DNA of 10,000 nucleotides from the NCBI RefSeq assembly GCF_020217005.1, contig NZ_JAIWOI010000155.1:1-10000 (forward strand). The letters are read 5' to 3'. Positions 1-6,386 of the stretch are shown here, one piece after another. The translations under genes were made by a program, and so were the position numbers. Every line of letters begins with the position of its first letter. Positions within the stretch are counted from its first letter, which is position 1. The DNA is from Rheinheimera sp. Its GTDB lineage: Bacteria > Pseudomonadota > Gammaproteobacteria > Enterobacterales > Alteromonadaceae. The notes beneath the pieces were generated by a model. The model saw nothing but the letters and a program-made list of their open reading frames with translations. It made no database searches and was not told where the DNA came from.

Positions 1-1
1 A

Positions 2-121
2 GCCAAAGCGAACTACGTACTGCAGCATCAGTTGGGAGGAGTTTTTGCCTGGGAATTAGGCGGCGATAACGGCCAGCTTCTAAACGCTATACATCAGGGT
101 TTGGGTCATCAAGCCAAGTAG
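2..121 (+). CDS. GH18 chitinase, C-terminal end (partial)
   Basis: Only the last 39 codons and a TAG stop are inside the window, reading in frame 2 from the left edge. The visible sequence contains GGVFAWELGGDNGQLLNAI, which matches the closing beta-strand and helix of glycoside hydrolase family 18 chitinases, where a GG(V/A)(M/F)xWExxGD motif supplies the conserved Trp at the floor of the substrate cleft and is followed by a Leu-Leu-x-Ala-Ile helix. The family hydrolyses chitin or chito-oligosaccharides, usually as a secreted enzyme. The catalytic DxxDxDxE motif would lie upstream, outside the window, so activity cannot be judged. The protein ends soon after the barrel, so no C-terminal chitin-binding domain follows; one could lie upstream. 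The gene converges on the CoA-transferase gene. The family is likely; the exact enzyme type is not determinable. Confidence 0.7.
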   Translation, partial: AKANYVLQHQLGGVFAWELGGDNGQLLNAIHQGLGHQAK

Positions 122-122
122 A

Positions 123-156
123 ATGCAAAGGCTCTGACCATTCAGAGCCTTTGCAT
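123..156. terminator. bidirectional hairpin terminator between convergent genes
   Basis: A perfect 15-bp inverted repeat (123-137 and 142-156) with a 4-base loop lies two bases after the chitinase stop and eight bases before the stop of the opposing CoA-transferase gene. The arms contain AAAGGCTC / GAGCCTTT, so each strand has a short T run only inside the 3' arm, with no poly-T tail outside. Its position between two converging genes and its symmetry support a shared bidirectional terminator. Confidence 0.75.
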
Positions 157-164
157 CGCTGGAT

Positions 165-1442
165 TTAGAGAGATAATCCCCAATCCTGATGGGCTTCTCG
201 TGCTAATTGCTCACGAAATTGTGGTGCTGCGATCTCAATCAGTGCCTTAGCCCGCTCCGCTAAACTGCGGGCTCTTAAGTTCGCCACACCATATTCAGTG
301 ACCACATAATGCACATGGGCACGGGTTGTTACCACTCCAGCACCTGGTGCAAGCAAAGAGCTGATACGGGATACTGTGCCGCCTGCTGCAGTAGCAGGCA
401 ACGCTATCACTGAACGGCCACCTTCTGACAACGCTGCGCCGCGGACGAAGTCCATTTGTCCACCAACCCCGGAATAAATGCGGGTACCCAGCGAATCAGC
501 GCACACCTGACCGGATAAATCCACTTGTAAGGCGCTATTAATCGCCATCACCTGAGGGTTTTGCCTGATCACTGCCGTATCATTGGTATAGGCCACGTCC
601 AGAAATACCACTTCCGGATTGTCATCAACAAAGTCATACAAAGCCTGGCTGCCCATAGCAAAAGTGGTGACAATTTTACCCGGATGTTTTTTCTTATTCC
701 GATTCGTGAACACGCCTTTTTCCAGCAGCGGCAATACGCCATCGGAAAACATCTCTGTATGAATACCTAAATTCTGCCGATCACCCAGGCAAGCTAAAGT
801 CGCATCAGGAATAGCGCCTATGCCCATTTGTAAACAATCGCCATCTCTGACCAGACTGGCGACATGGCGACCTATTTGAGCTGTGACAGGATCGACCACA
901 GCAGGTAAATGCAGAGGAATTTGACTCTCAAGTTCAACATAAGCGGCAAAATCAGTCAGATGCACAAAGGAATCACCATGGGTGCGAGGCATATGCGGAT
1001 TTATCTGCGCTATGATTTTTCTTGCGGACTGCATGGCCGCTCTGGTTGCCTCCACTGAGACCCCTAAACTACAGAGGCCGTGTTTATCCGGTGGCGACAC
1101 CTGAATAATGGCGGTATCCAGTGGTTGCTCTCTACTGCGGAATAATTTGGGAATTTCTGACAAAAACGCAGGCACATAATCGGCCTGAGCACAATTCACC
1201 GCAGGTCTGGTTGGACGCCCGACAAAAAACACCCGCTGGCGCAGATGCCCCCGTAACTCAGCGTTGCATAAAGCTTCACTGTGTTCAGTGTGTAAGCTGA
1301 TTAATGTCAGATCTTTTTTGTCTAAAGCAACCCGCGCCAGTGCGTTGAGCATAGTGTAAGGAGTGGCAGCCATGGAGTGACACCAGATAGTCTCTCCATC
1401 TTGAATCAACGAAAGCGCCTGTTCGGCAGATTGGCAACGCAT
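165..1442 (-). CDS. acetyl-CoA hydrolase / CoA-transferase family protein
   Basis: Predicted 425-residue member of the acetyl-CoA hydrolase/transferase family, closest in appearance to 4-hydroxybutyrate CoA-transferase and succinyl-CoA:acetate-type enzymes, which move CoA between a carboxylate and acetyl-CoA through a glutamyl-CoA thioester. Visible marks are GIHTEMFSDG (226-235), whose Glu230 aligns with the catalytic glutamate of 4-hydroxybutyrate CoA-transferases; the GVGGQMDFVRGA oxyanion/CoA loop (325-336); and TEYGVANL (382-389). Length is normal for the family and no signal peptide is seen, so it is cytosolic. The start is an ATG preceded by AAAGGA at 5 bases. An FNR-like box lies 59-72 bases upstream. 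The gene is single, between a chitinase (convergent) and an outer-membrane barrel gene (divergent). Acyl specificity (acetate, propionate, succinate, 4-hydroxybutyrate) and hydrolase versus transferase activity cannot be told from sequence alone. Confidence 0.9.
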   Translation of the reverse strand: MRCQSAEQALSLIQDGETIWCHSMAATPYTMLNALARVALDKKDLTLISLHTEHSEALCNAELRGHLRQRVFFVGRPTRPAVNCAQADYVPAFLSEIPKLFRSREQPLDTAIIQVSPPDKHGLCSLGVSVEATRAAMQSARKIIAQINPHMPRTHGDSFVHLTDFAAYVELESQIPLHLPAVVDPVTAQIGRHVASLVRDGDCLQMGIGAIPDATLACLGDRQNLGIHTEMFSDGVLPLLEKGVFTNRNKKKHPGKIVTTFAMGSQALYDFVDDNPEVVFLDVAYTNDTAVIRQNPQVMAINSALQVDLSGQVCADSLGTRIYSGVGGQMDFVRGAALSEGGRSVIALPATAAGGTVSRISSLLAPGAGVVTTRAHVHYVVTEYGVANLRARSLAERAKALIEIAAPQFREQLAREAHQDWGLSL

Positions 1443-1472
1443 AAAAATCCTTTAATCTGAAAAAAGAAGTTT

Positions 1473-1478
1473 AGTCTA
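1473..1478 (-). promoter_or_regulatory. candidate -10 element of the CoA-transferase promoter
   Basis: On the minus strand the hexamer is TAGACT (4/6 to TATAAT), predicting a start near 1466 and a leader of about 24 bases. No -35 match exists at the usual distance; an FNR-like box lies there instead. Such a weak, activator-dependent form is expected for class II FNR/CRP promoters. Confidence 0.4.
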
Positions 1479-1500
1479 GTGCGTTTAACACAATGAAAAG

Positions 1501-1514
1501 CTGATAAGGATCAA
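1501..1514. promoter_or_regulatory. FNR/Anr-like binding site
   Basis: The sequence CTGATAAGGATCAA matches the FNR consensus TTGAT-N4-ATCAA at 9 of 10 defined bases. Its centre (1507.5) is 41.5 bases upstream of the start predicted from the -10 hexamer at 1473-1478, the standard class II activator position for the CoA-transferase gene. It is about 300 bases from the start codon of the divergent barrel gene, too far for simple direct activation of it. Anaerobic induction of the CoA-transferase is an inference from this geometry. Confidence 0.5.
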
Positions 1515-1523
1515 CAGAAGCTG

Positions 1524-1537
1524 ATGATTTGAATCAT
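1524..1537. repeat. short inverted repeat ATGATT-TG-AATCAT
   Basis: Two 6-base arms with a 2-base spacer lie ten bases beyond the FNR-like box, away from the CoA-transferase gene. It could be a second regulator site in the divergent control region; in AT-rich DNA of this length it may also be chance. Confidence 0.3.
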
Positions 1538-1562
1538 TTCTTATTGAACAAGAGTAAAAAGA

Positions 1563-1636
1563 AAACTCAGGCCACATAAAATGTAAATTACGAGCAAACT
1601 CCAACAGCCGTATACACATTTGTTTACAAACTCCAA
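1563..1636. repeat. phased direct repeats (AAACTC x3, CAAACTCCAA x2)
   Basis: AAACTC occurs at 1563, 1596 and 1628, at intervals of 33 and 32 bases, close to three helical turns. The last two copies extend to an identical 10-mer, CAAACTCCAA (1595-1604 and 1627-1636). A related inverted copy, TTGGAGTTG, lies at 1755-1763. The spacing would put the copies on one face of the DNA, upstream of the barrel gene, as expected for a cooperatively binding regulator. Confidence 0.35.
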
Positions 1637-1652
1637 ACCACAAAAATATACA
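1623..1652 (+). promoter_or_regulatory. possible sigma-70 promoter of the barrel gene
   Basis: TTTACA (5/6 to TTGACA, 1623-1628) and TATACA (4/6 to TATAAT, 1647-1652) are separated by 18 bases. A start near 1660 would give a leader of about 150 bases. The second CAAACTCCAA repeat overlaps the -35 hexamer. Other AT-rich hexamers such as TATAAG at 1653-1658 are possible alternatives. Confidence 0.3.
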
Positions 1653-1802
1653 TATAAGTCACATTTGATTTACAATGCATGCGAAGTTGTAGCTAAACCA
1701 CCTTGCCATGGGGACTCTATCCCGTCCCTCAGCCTTGGACAGGCCGCAACAGCTTTGGAGTTGCGAAGTAACTCACCATCAGCATAACACTACTCATAAA
1801 AT

Positions 1803-1807
1803 AAGGA
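1803..1807 (+). promoter_or_regulatory. ribosome binding site deciding the barrel-gene start
   Basis: AAGGA five bases before the ATG at 1813 sets the start. An in-frame ATG at 1708 would add 35 residues, but it has no Shine-Dalgarno sequence and would bury the signal peptide. Confidence 0.8.
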
Positions 1808-1812
1808 CTTTG

Positions 1813-2418
1813 ATGAAATACAAGCAGGTTTTGATGGTATTGATACCATTAGTTGTTGGATCTCCATTGGCAGTCGCAAATCCAGATGCTTTGGCTCTGA
1901 CTGTTGATTTAGGTTCTGCGAAACAAAAAGGCGACAGATTTTCCGACCATGACACTTCTGCCGCCCTGACTTTGGGTTATCAGCTAAGCACAAATTGGTC
2001 ACTTAATCTGAGCTACACAGATTTTGGCAAAGCACAAATGGCGCCCGGTTTGCTAATAGCAGACGGTGTAGCCTTTGATTTTTTCAGAGACCTTGAGACC
2101 AAAAGCATGGGATTAGCAGCACAGTATCTGACCGATCCTATACTGTACGGCTGGTCTTTTGGGGGCCGCCTGGGTTTGATGCATGTGGATTCGAAAATGA
2201 CGGCTGTGGTACCTGAGTTTATGGATGGCTTTTTATCGATCGAAAAGGACTCAGGCACTACGCCAACTGCAGGTGTGTTAGCAGCTTACCGTCTGACAGA
2301 ACAGATCAAATTAATTATCAGCGCTGATTACATGAAACCGGAAGTGCAAACGGCCAGTAATGCAGCAGAGGATATCAAGACGACACGCTTCGCTGTCGGC
2401 CTGAAGTATCAGTTCTGA
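1813..2418 (+). CDS. small outer-membrane beta-barrel protein (OmpA/OmpW-like fold)
   Basis: A 201-residue protein with an N-terminal signal peptide: MKYKQ, a hydrophobic core, and an A-V-A cleavage motif ending at residue 22. The mature chain alternates polar and hydrophobic residues in strand-like runs (for example TSAALTLGYQL and WSLNLSYTDFG, residues 48-72, and WSFGGRLGLMHV, 114-125). It ends in RFAVGLKYQF, with the C-terminal Phe and alternating Tyr/Leu/Val that serve as the BAM-complex signal. About 180 mature residues suit an 8-stranded barrel of the outer-membrane beta-barrel domain type. No catalytic motif is seen; a porin, adhesin or envelope role is possible and no specific function is claimed. 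The gene stands alone, divergent from the CoA-transferase and convergent with the thiolase, with a leader of over 100 bases. Confidence is high for the fold and low for function. Confidence 0.8.
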   Translation: MKYKQVLMVLIPLVVGSPLAVANPDALALTVDLGSAKQKGDRFSDHDTSAALTLGYQLSTNWSLNLSYTDFGKAQMAPGLLIADGVAFDFFRDLETKSMGLAAQYLTDPILYGWSFGGRLGLMHVDSKMTAVVPEFMDGFLSIEKDSGTTPTAGVLAAYRLTEQIKLIISADYMKPEVQTASNAAEDIKTTRFAVGLKYQF

Positions 2419-2430
2419 CCCCTTCCCTGG

Positions 2431-2474
2431 AGTTCAGGTTCAATGCGCTGCAAGCAGCACAAAGGACCTGAACT
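2431..2474. terminator. hairpin after the barrel gene
   Basis: A 9-bp perfect stem (2431-2439 with 2466-2474), extendable by a G-U and a G-C pair to 11 bp, begins 12 bases after the barrel stop codon. The loop contains a smaller GCTG/CAGC hairpin (2447-2458). No T-tract follows, so termination would be weak or Rho-assisted; it may instead protect the 3' end of the mRNA. Confidence 0.4.
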
Positions 2475-2531
2475 TCTCTAAAGCGACCATTTAAGATTTG
2501 GACCATCAGTCGCGTTATTGCGCAGTATCAA

Positions 2532-2654
2532 TCAGGTGCTTTCCAGCTCACACTGTTGTTTATGCTTAAGAGTCTGTCCGGCACGGGTTACCACCTTGTC
2601 GCAACTCAGACAGCCATTTCGCTGCACGCTGCATAAAACATCGTTAGCCCGCAA
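2532..2654 (-). other. doubtful 40-codon cysteine-rich frame downstream of thiolase
   Basis: An open frame on the minus strand, from a TTG at 2654 to a TGA at 2532, encodes about 40 residues with four cysteines in a C-x6-C-x2-C-x16-C pattern (RNGCLSCDKVV in the middle). There is no ATG and no convincing Shine-Dalgarno sequence, and an in-frame TAG lies just upstream, so it is not called as a gene. The same stretch is also open on the plus strand. It could be a degraded gene fragment, part of a dispersed intergenic repeat, or chance. It fills most of the 269-base gap between the barrel and thiolase genes; nothing else is visible there except the hairpin. Confidence 0.2.
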
Positions 2655-2687
2655 TTTGCAGCTCAGCTGCTACTTGAACAAGTCGAA

Positions 2688-3878
2688 TCATAGATTCAGC
2701 CGTTCAATCATCAGAGCTATACCCTGACCTCCACCTATACACATAGTGATCAGGCCATAACGGCCCTTTATGCGCTGCAACTCAGCCAAGGCTTTGATAA
2801 TGAGTATAGCGCCCGTAGCCCCAACCGGATGCCCAAGCGCTATGGCACCACCATTAGGGTTCATTTTAGCAGGGTCAAAACCTAAAGTTTGGCTGACAGC
2901 CATTGCTTGTGAAGCGAAAGCTTCATTGGACTCAATCACATCAATATCACTTAGCAATATGCCGGTCTGTGCCAGTAATTTCTGTACCGCTGGTATTGGC
3001 CCTAATCCCATCAAAGCCGGTTCAACACCAGCAAAACTGTACCCAGCAATGCGTGCTTGCGGCGTCACACCAAGGCGATTAGCTTCAGTCTGACTGGTTA
3101 ATACCAATGCAGCTGCTCCATCGCTTAAACCCGAAGCATTGCCAGCCGTGATCAGCCCGTCTTTTTTAAAGGCAGCCTTGAGCGTGCTTAAGGTTTCTGT
3201 TGTTGTATCGGGCCTGATAGGCTCGTCTTCTATAATCTGCAGCTCTTTTGTGCCGGAAGGCACAGTAACAGCAGCAATCTGGCTGGAAAAATAGCCTTGT
3301 TGTCTGGCATAAGCTGCGCGGCTATGACTTTCAGCCGCAAACTGATCCAATGCGCTTCGGCTAAAACCATAAAGGTCAGCTATTGTCTCTGCGGTGATGC
3401 CCATATGGCCTGAACCAAAGGGATCCGACAAAATGCCTAAGGTTAAATCTGTTAAACCGCTATGTCCCAGCCTCAACCCACGCCGAATGTTATTCACTAG
3501 AAAAGCCCCATTGCTCATGCTTTCTGCACCGCCAGCTAAAGCAATCTGACTATGGCCCAACTGAATCATCTGAGTGGCAGAAATGACGGCCTGAACAGCT
3601 GAACCGCATAACCTGTTGACGTTAAAAGCTGCGCTATTAACAGGTAAACCAGCATTAAGCGCTATGTGTCTTGCCAGATAGGCATCTGCAGGGCTTGTGG
3701 TAATAATATGACCAAAAACAGCATGATCGATCTGCTCAGCCAGGACACCACTTTGGCTGATCGCAGATCTGGCAGCTGCAGTACCGAGCTCGGCAGGGCT
3801 TAAGGATGATAAAGCACCACCAAAACTGCCAATAGCAGTTCGCTTTCCTGCCAGAATGACTACATCAGATAACTGCAT
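2688..3878 (-). CDS. acetyl-CoA C-acyltransferase (thiolase)
   Basis: Predicted 396-residue thiolase, joining two acetyl-CoA to acetoacetyl-CoA or cleaving 3-ketoacyl-CoA in the reverse direction; cytosolic. All catalytic elements are present: nucleophile Cys91 in NRLCGSAVQ, NEAF (318-321), His350 in GGAIALGHPVGATG, and Cys380 in the C-terminal CIGGGQG. Length is typical of AtoB/PhaA-type acetyl-CoA acetyltransferases; beta-oxidation FadA-type activity cannot be excluded, but no FadB partner is adjacent. The start chosen is the ATG at 3878, preceded by AGGGA at 5 bases. An in-frame GTG seven codons upstream (3899) has no ribosome site. It follows the chemoreceptor gene on the same strand, but a strong terminator separates them, so it probably has its own promoter in the roughly 75 bases between. 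The substrate range is not fixed by sequence. Confidence 0.93.
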   Translation of the reverse strand: MQLSDVVILAGKRTAIGSFGGALSSLSPAELGTAAARSAISQSGVLAEQIDHAVFGHIITTSPADAYLARHIALNAGLPVNSAAFNVNRLCGSAVQAVISATQMIQLGHSQIALAGGAESMSNGAFLVNNIRRGLRLGHSGLTDLTLGILSDPFGSGHMGITAETIADLYGFSRSALDQFAAESHSRAAYARQQGYFSSQIAAVTVPSGTKELQIIEDEPIRPDTTTETLSTLKAAFKKDGLITAGNASGLSDGAAALVLTSQTEANRLGVTPQARIAGYSFAGVEPALMGLGPIPAVQKLLAQTGILLSDIDVIESNEAFASQAMAVSQTLGFDPAKMNPNGGAIALGHPVGATGAILIIKALAELQRIKGRYGLITMCIGGGQGIALMIERLNL

Positions 3879-3952
3879 AACAGTCCCTATTGAATTCACA
3901 AACCAAACAATTCTCTAGAGTACAGTGCATAACCAACGAACACTAGTCTACA

Positions 3953-3981
3953 AAAAAGCCATCCTTGATGGATGGCTTTTT
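3953..3981 (-). terminator. Rho-independent terminator of the chemoreceptor gene
   Basis: A 12-bp perfect stem (3953-3964 with 3970-3981), GGATGGC at its core, has a 5-base loop. Its A/T flanks give a run of six T on the minus strand directly after the stem. It lies 28 bases past the chemoreceptor stop and separates that gene from the thiolase. The other strand also ends in five T, so it could work both ways. Confidence 0.88.
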
Positions 3982-4008
3982 ACCTTCAACTGGTATAACT
4001 GTCAGCTT

Positions 4009-5628
4009 CTAACTGATTTTAAACTTACCAACCAAACCAAAAAGCACATTGGATAACTGGCGGATATCTTCTGACAATTTATTGTTCTGTTTGGCGACGT
4101 CGCCTGCGGCACTAGCCTGATCATGCAAGGCGTATAAGTTTTTGGTGATGTCTTCAGACACCACAGCCTGCTGTTCCGTCGCAGCGGCAGTACGGATAGC
4201 CATATCATTGACCTGCACTGAGGATTGCATAATTAAACGAAACACCTGCTCAGCCTGAGCGAAATTAGCTACAGTTAAGTCTGCATTCTGCTTGCCACTG
4301 TTTATAGCCTGAGTTGACTCAGTTACCCTACTTTGTAACTGTGCGATGATCTCCTGAATATGGTTAGTGCTTTGTTGCGTGCGTGACGCCAGAGTCCTTA
4401 CTTCATCAGCCACTACAGCAAAACCACGGCCTTGCTCTCCTGCCCTTGCAGCTTCAATAGCAGCATTTAATGCCAGTAAGTTGGTTTGCTCAGCAATACT
4501 GCGGATCACGTCTAACACTGAACTGATAGTACCAGAGCTTTTTTCCAGATCGGCGGAGAAACCTAAAGCTGCGTCTACATCAGCCGTCAGCCTGCCCATA
4601 CTATCCGTCACTTTATTTACCACTTCCAAACCTAAAGCGGCACTTTTGCGGGCCTGGTCAGATTCACCAGCAGTTTCTGTCGCTACCTGAGCCATTTCTT
4701 TATTGGCTAATGTCATTTCGTGTACAGCACTGACAATAGAATCAGACGCTGTATTCAATGAAGAAGTAATAGTATTGGTTTTTTCTGCCGAGTCCGACAA
4801 CTGAGTCGTCAGCTGGCTTAACTGACTGGCCTGTTGTAAGAGTGCGGCTATCATACTGCACTGATTGGCAATGAAATGATTAAACTGACGAGCTAAATCA
4901 GCAAATTCATCTTTGCTGCTGATTTCCAGCCGGGCTGTTAAGTCTCCATCACCACTTGCAATCTCAGATAATCGCTGTGTCAAAGCGTTAATTTGTTCGG
5001 TTAACACTTTTGGATTTTTGTAGCTAAACCAGCCGGATATCAGCAGTAATACCAAAGCAAAGCTATAAGTAAATGTATTGAAAAACCGGATTTTTTCATG
5101 CAACAAGCTCTGCTCTGATTCAGATAGCTCCAGAGCCACCTCACCGGCAAGGTTGAGTATTTTCCGCAGGTCGGCAAATTTACTCTGTTCATCTGACTTT
5201 AATTCACTCAGTTGGCTGCGCCCGTCCTGAGCGGCCAGTAAGACCTGAGCGCTTGATAACCAGGTCTTGTAGTTCGCCTCAAAGTCATTAAATTTTTCTA
5301 CTGTCGCTGGGTAGCCTGATAAATAAGCCAGATATTCGGCAAAACGTTGTTTAACCTGCGCGGCATTTTCATCAAAATCCTGCCTTGCCGCAGTTTGCTC
5401 TGCATTCTCACTGACACTGAAATCGGCTAACGCTAATTGCGCCTGATACAAATCCCTGTCCGCATTCAATACTGTAGACACAGCGGGCAGGAAATTTTCT
5501 GCTTCAATTTTTAAAGCACGTTGTTGTAACAGGTTCAGATAGCTAAATAGTGTAATGACCACCACTACTGTCATAGCCATCAAGATTGTCGGAATACTGC
5601 TTTTTACCCTGATACTGTTGAAATTCAT
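4009..5628 (-). CDS. methyl-accepting chemotaxis protein
   Basis: A 539-residue chemoreceptor that senses a periplasmic signal and controls CheA/CheW. Order of parts: short cytoplasmic start; TM1 about residues 12-34; mostly helical periplasmic domain about 35-183, with the length and heptad character of a four-helix-bundle sensor; TM2 about 184-203; HAMP about 204-258 (ending near [11 protein letters not shown]); long coiled-coil signalling domain. The conserved hairpin tip [19 protein letters not shown] (380-398) and [15 protein letters not shown] (400-414) are intact. The chain ends LVGKFKIS, with no NWETF-type CheR/CheB docking pentapeptide. The start was placed at the ATG at 5628, behind GGGTGGTGGG and giving the familiar [11 protein letters not shown] opening; two ATGs 7 and 10 codons upstream lie in a repeated A-rich motif without ribosome sites. 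No ligand can be named, and no other chemotaxis gene is nearby. Confidence 0.93.
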   Translation of the reverse strand: MNFNSIRVKSSIPTILMAMTVVVVITLFSYLNLLQQRALKIEAENFLPAVSTVLNADRDLYQAQLALADFSVSENAEQTAARQDFDENAAQVKQRFAEYLAYLSGYPATVEKFNDFEANYKTWLSSAQVLLAAQDGRSQLSELKSDEQSKFADLRKILNLAGEVALELSESEQSLLHEKIRFFNTFTYSFALVLLLISGWFSYKNPKVLTEQINALTQRLSEIASGDGDLTARLEISSKDEFADLARQFNHFIANQCSMIAALLQQASQLSQLTTQLSDSAEKTNTITSSLNTASDSIVSAVHEMTLANKEMAQVATETAGESDQARKSAALGLEVVNKVTDSMGRLTADVDAALGFSADLEKSSGTISSVLDVIRSIAEQTNLLALNAAIEAARAGEQGRGFAVVADEVRTLASRTQQSTNHIQEIIAQLQSRVTESTQAINSGKQNADLTVANFAQAEQVFRLIMQSSVQVNDMAIRTAAATEQQAVVSEDITKNLYALHDQASAAGDVAKQNNKLSEDIRQLSNVLFGLVGKFKIS

Positions 5629-5646
5629 AGCCCACCACCCAATTGC

Positions 5647-5699
5647 CATTTTTATCATTTATAGCAGATACCAATTCAAAATTGTATCATTTTTATCAT
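5647..5699 (-). repeat. 12-bp direct repeat in the chemoreceptor leader
   Basis: CATTTTTATCAT occurs at 5647-5658 and again at 5688-5699, 41 bases apart (about four helical turns). On the coding strand each copy reads ATGATAAAAATG and is followed within one to three bases by CAATT. The copy nearest the gene creates two spurious in-frame ATG codons. It could be a paired regulator site or the trace of a small tandem duplication in the promoter region. Confidence 0.45.
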
Positions 5700-5789
5700 A
5701 TAAATAGATTTTATGCGCGAATATAGCAAAAATAACGCTGTTTGCTTCCGCTGGCACTGAACTCAAAGCAAAAAGGTCAGATAGGGTGA

Positions 5790-5807
5790 GAGCTCAGATC
5801 TGTGCTC
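5790..5807. repeat. 18-bp near-perfect palindrome
   Basis: GAGCTCAGATCTGTGCTC pairs with itself at 8 of 9 positions, with a single T-T mismatch and no loop. It lies about 165 bases upstream of the chemoreceptor start and about 130 bases beyond the lipoprotein stop. Its form suits a dimeric regulator site; it also contains SacI- and BglII-like hexamers, so chance is possible. Confidence 0.3.
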
Positions 5808-5872
5808 GTTGGGCAGAGTGATCCTGCTTGACTCAACAGCAGAAGATACTGTAACTCGGCAAGAAATGCAGT

Positions 5873-5909
5873 CACAGACAGGCTACGCAGCTGTGTAGCT
5901 CTGCCTGTG
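5873..5909 (-). terminator. imperfect hairpin downstream of the lipoprotein gene
   Basis: CACAG/CTGTG, CAG/CTG and CTAC/GTAG blocks pair around an 8-base loop, with one A-C mismatch and a bulge, 30 bases past the lipoprotein stop. On the minus strand the tail is only mildly T-rich (ATTTCTT a few bases later). It is a plausible weak terminator for the lipoprotein gene. Confidence 0.4.
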
Positions 5910-5939
5910 TTTTATGCTGGGTCTGTCAGGGCTTTTTTA

Positions 5940-6386
5940 TCACAAACGATCAGCTGGTCCACACAAAGGCAGTTTTTCCATATCCTGCTCAGTGGCGCTG
6001 TCATTACATTCGCCTATAATGCGCTCGTAGCCATGCTCAAAACTACTGTCGAGTTCAAAATAACCCTCTTTGCAAAATTGCTTTACCTGCATTAACTCGG
6101 CGAGTTCATCGTATAAAGGCCCCTCTCCGGGTTCTTTATCATAACGTTCTGCGTTCGACTGACGGGATGGTCTTCGCATGGACTTTTCTGAGGCCATGCG
6201 CTGCATCATGACCACTTGTTCAATTTGCATAGGACGGCCTTTACGGTAACTAAATTGCTTACTCAAATCTTTGTGCACACAAGCACGAAATACTGCTGGT
6301 GCGTCGGAGCGCTTGTATGGGGTTGATGAACAACCGACCAATAACACAGCTATACTCACTAATCCAATCCAATACTGTTGTTTCAC
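5940..6386 (-). CDS. small lipoprotein of unknown function, four mature cysteines
   Basis: A 148-residue protein with a type II signal peptide: MKQQYW, a hydrophobic stretch to residue 18, and an LVGC lipobox with acylated Cys19. Residue 20 is Ser, which by the +2 rule favours sorting to the outer membrane. The mature part is hydrophilic and has four further cysteines (36, 105, 127, 142), enough for two disulfides in the periplasm. The middle (about 50-90) is rich in Arg, Lys, Glu and Met and looks flexible. I recognise no known domain. The start is GTG at 6386, preceded by AAGGA about ten bases away; no nearer start keeps the signal peptide. The gene is apparently monocistronic, between the chemoreceptor (same strand, about 310 bases downstream) and a divergent small gene. 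Real coding is supported by the intact lipobox and the Cys pattern. Confidence 0.75.
   Translation of the reverse strand: MKQQYWIGLVSIAVLLVGCSSTPYKRSDAPAVFRACVHKDLSKQFSYRKGRPMQIEQVVMMQRMASEKSMRRPSRQSNAERYDKEPGEGPLYDELAELMQVKQFCKEGYFELDSSFEHGYERIIGECNDSATEQDMEKLPLCGPADRL

Noticed and set aside
561..770. Plus-strand frame inside the CoA-transferase gene
   Set aside because: Antisense to a well-supported conserved gene; the same applies to antisense frames in the barrel, thiolase, chemoreceptor and hydrolase genes.
1708..1812. N-terminal extension of the barrel protein from ATG 1708
   Set aside because: No ribosome site before 1708; the ATG at 1813 has AAGGA at 5 bases and begins a clean signal peptide.
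1685..1812. Possible riboswitch in the barrel-gene leader
   Set aside because: Only one 5-bp hairpin is visible and no known riboswitch core motif is recognised.
2518..2727. 69-codon plus-strand frame between the barrel and thiolase genes
   Set aside because: Does not begin with ATG, has no ribosome site, overlaps the thiolase end antisense, and has Cys/Ser/Leu-rich composition typical of non-coding frames.
3879..3899. GTG start of the thiolase seven codons upstream
   Set aside because: No Shine-Dalgarno sequence before it, while ATG 3878 has AGGGA and gives the usual thiolase N-terminus.
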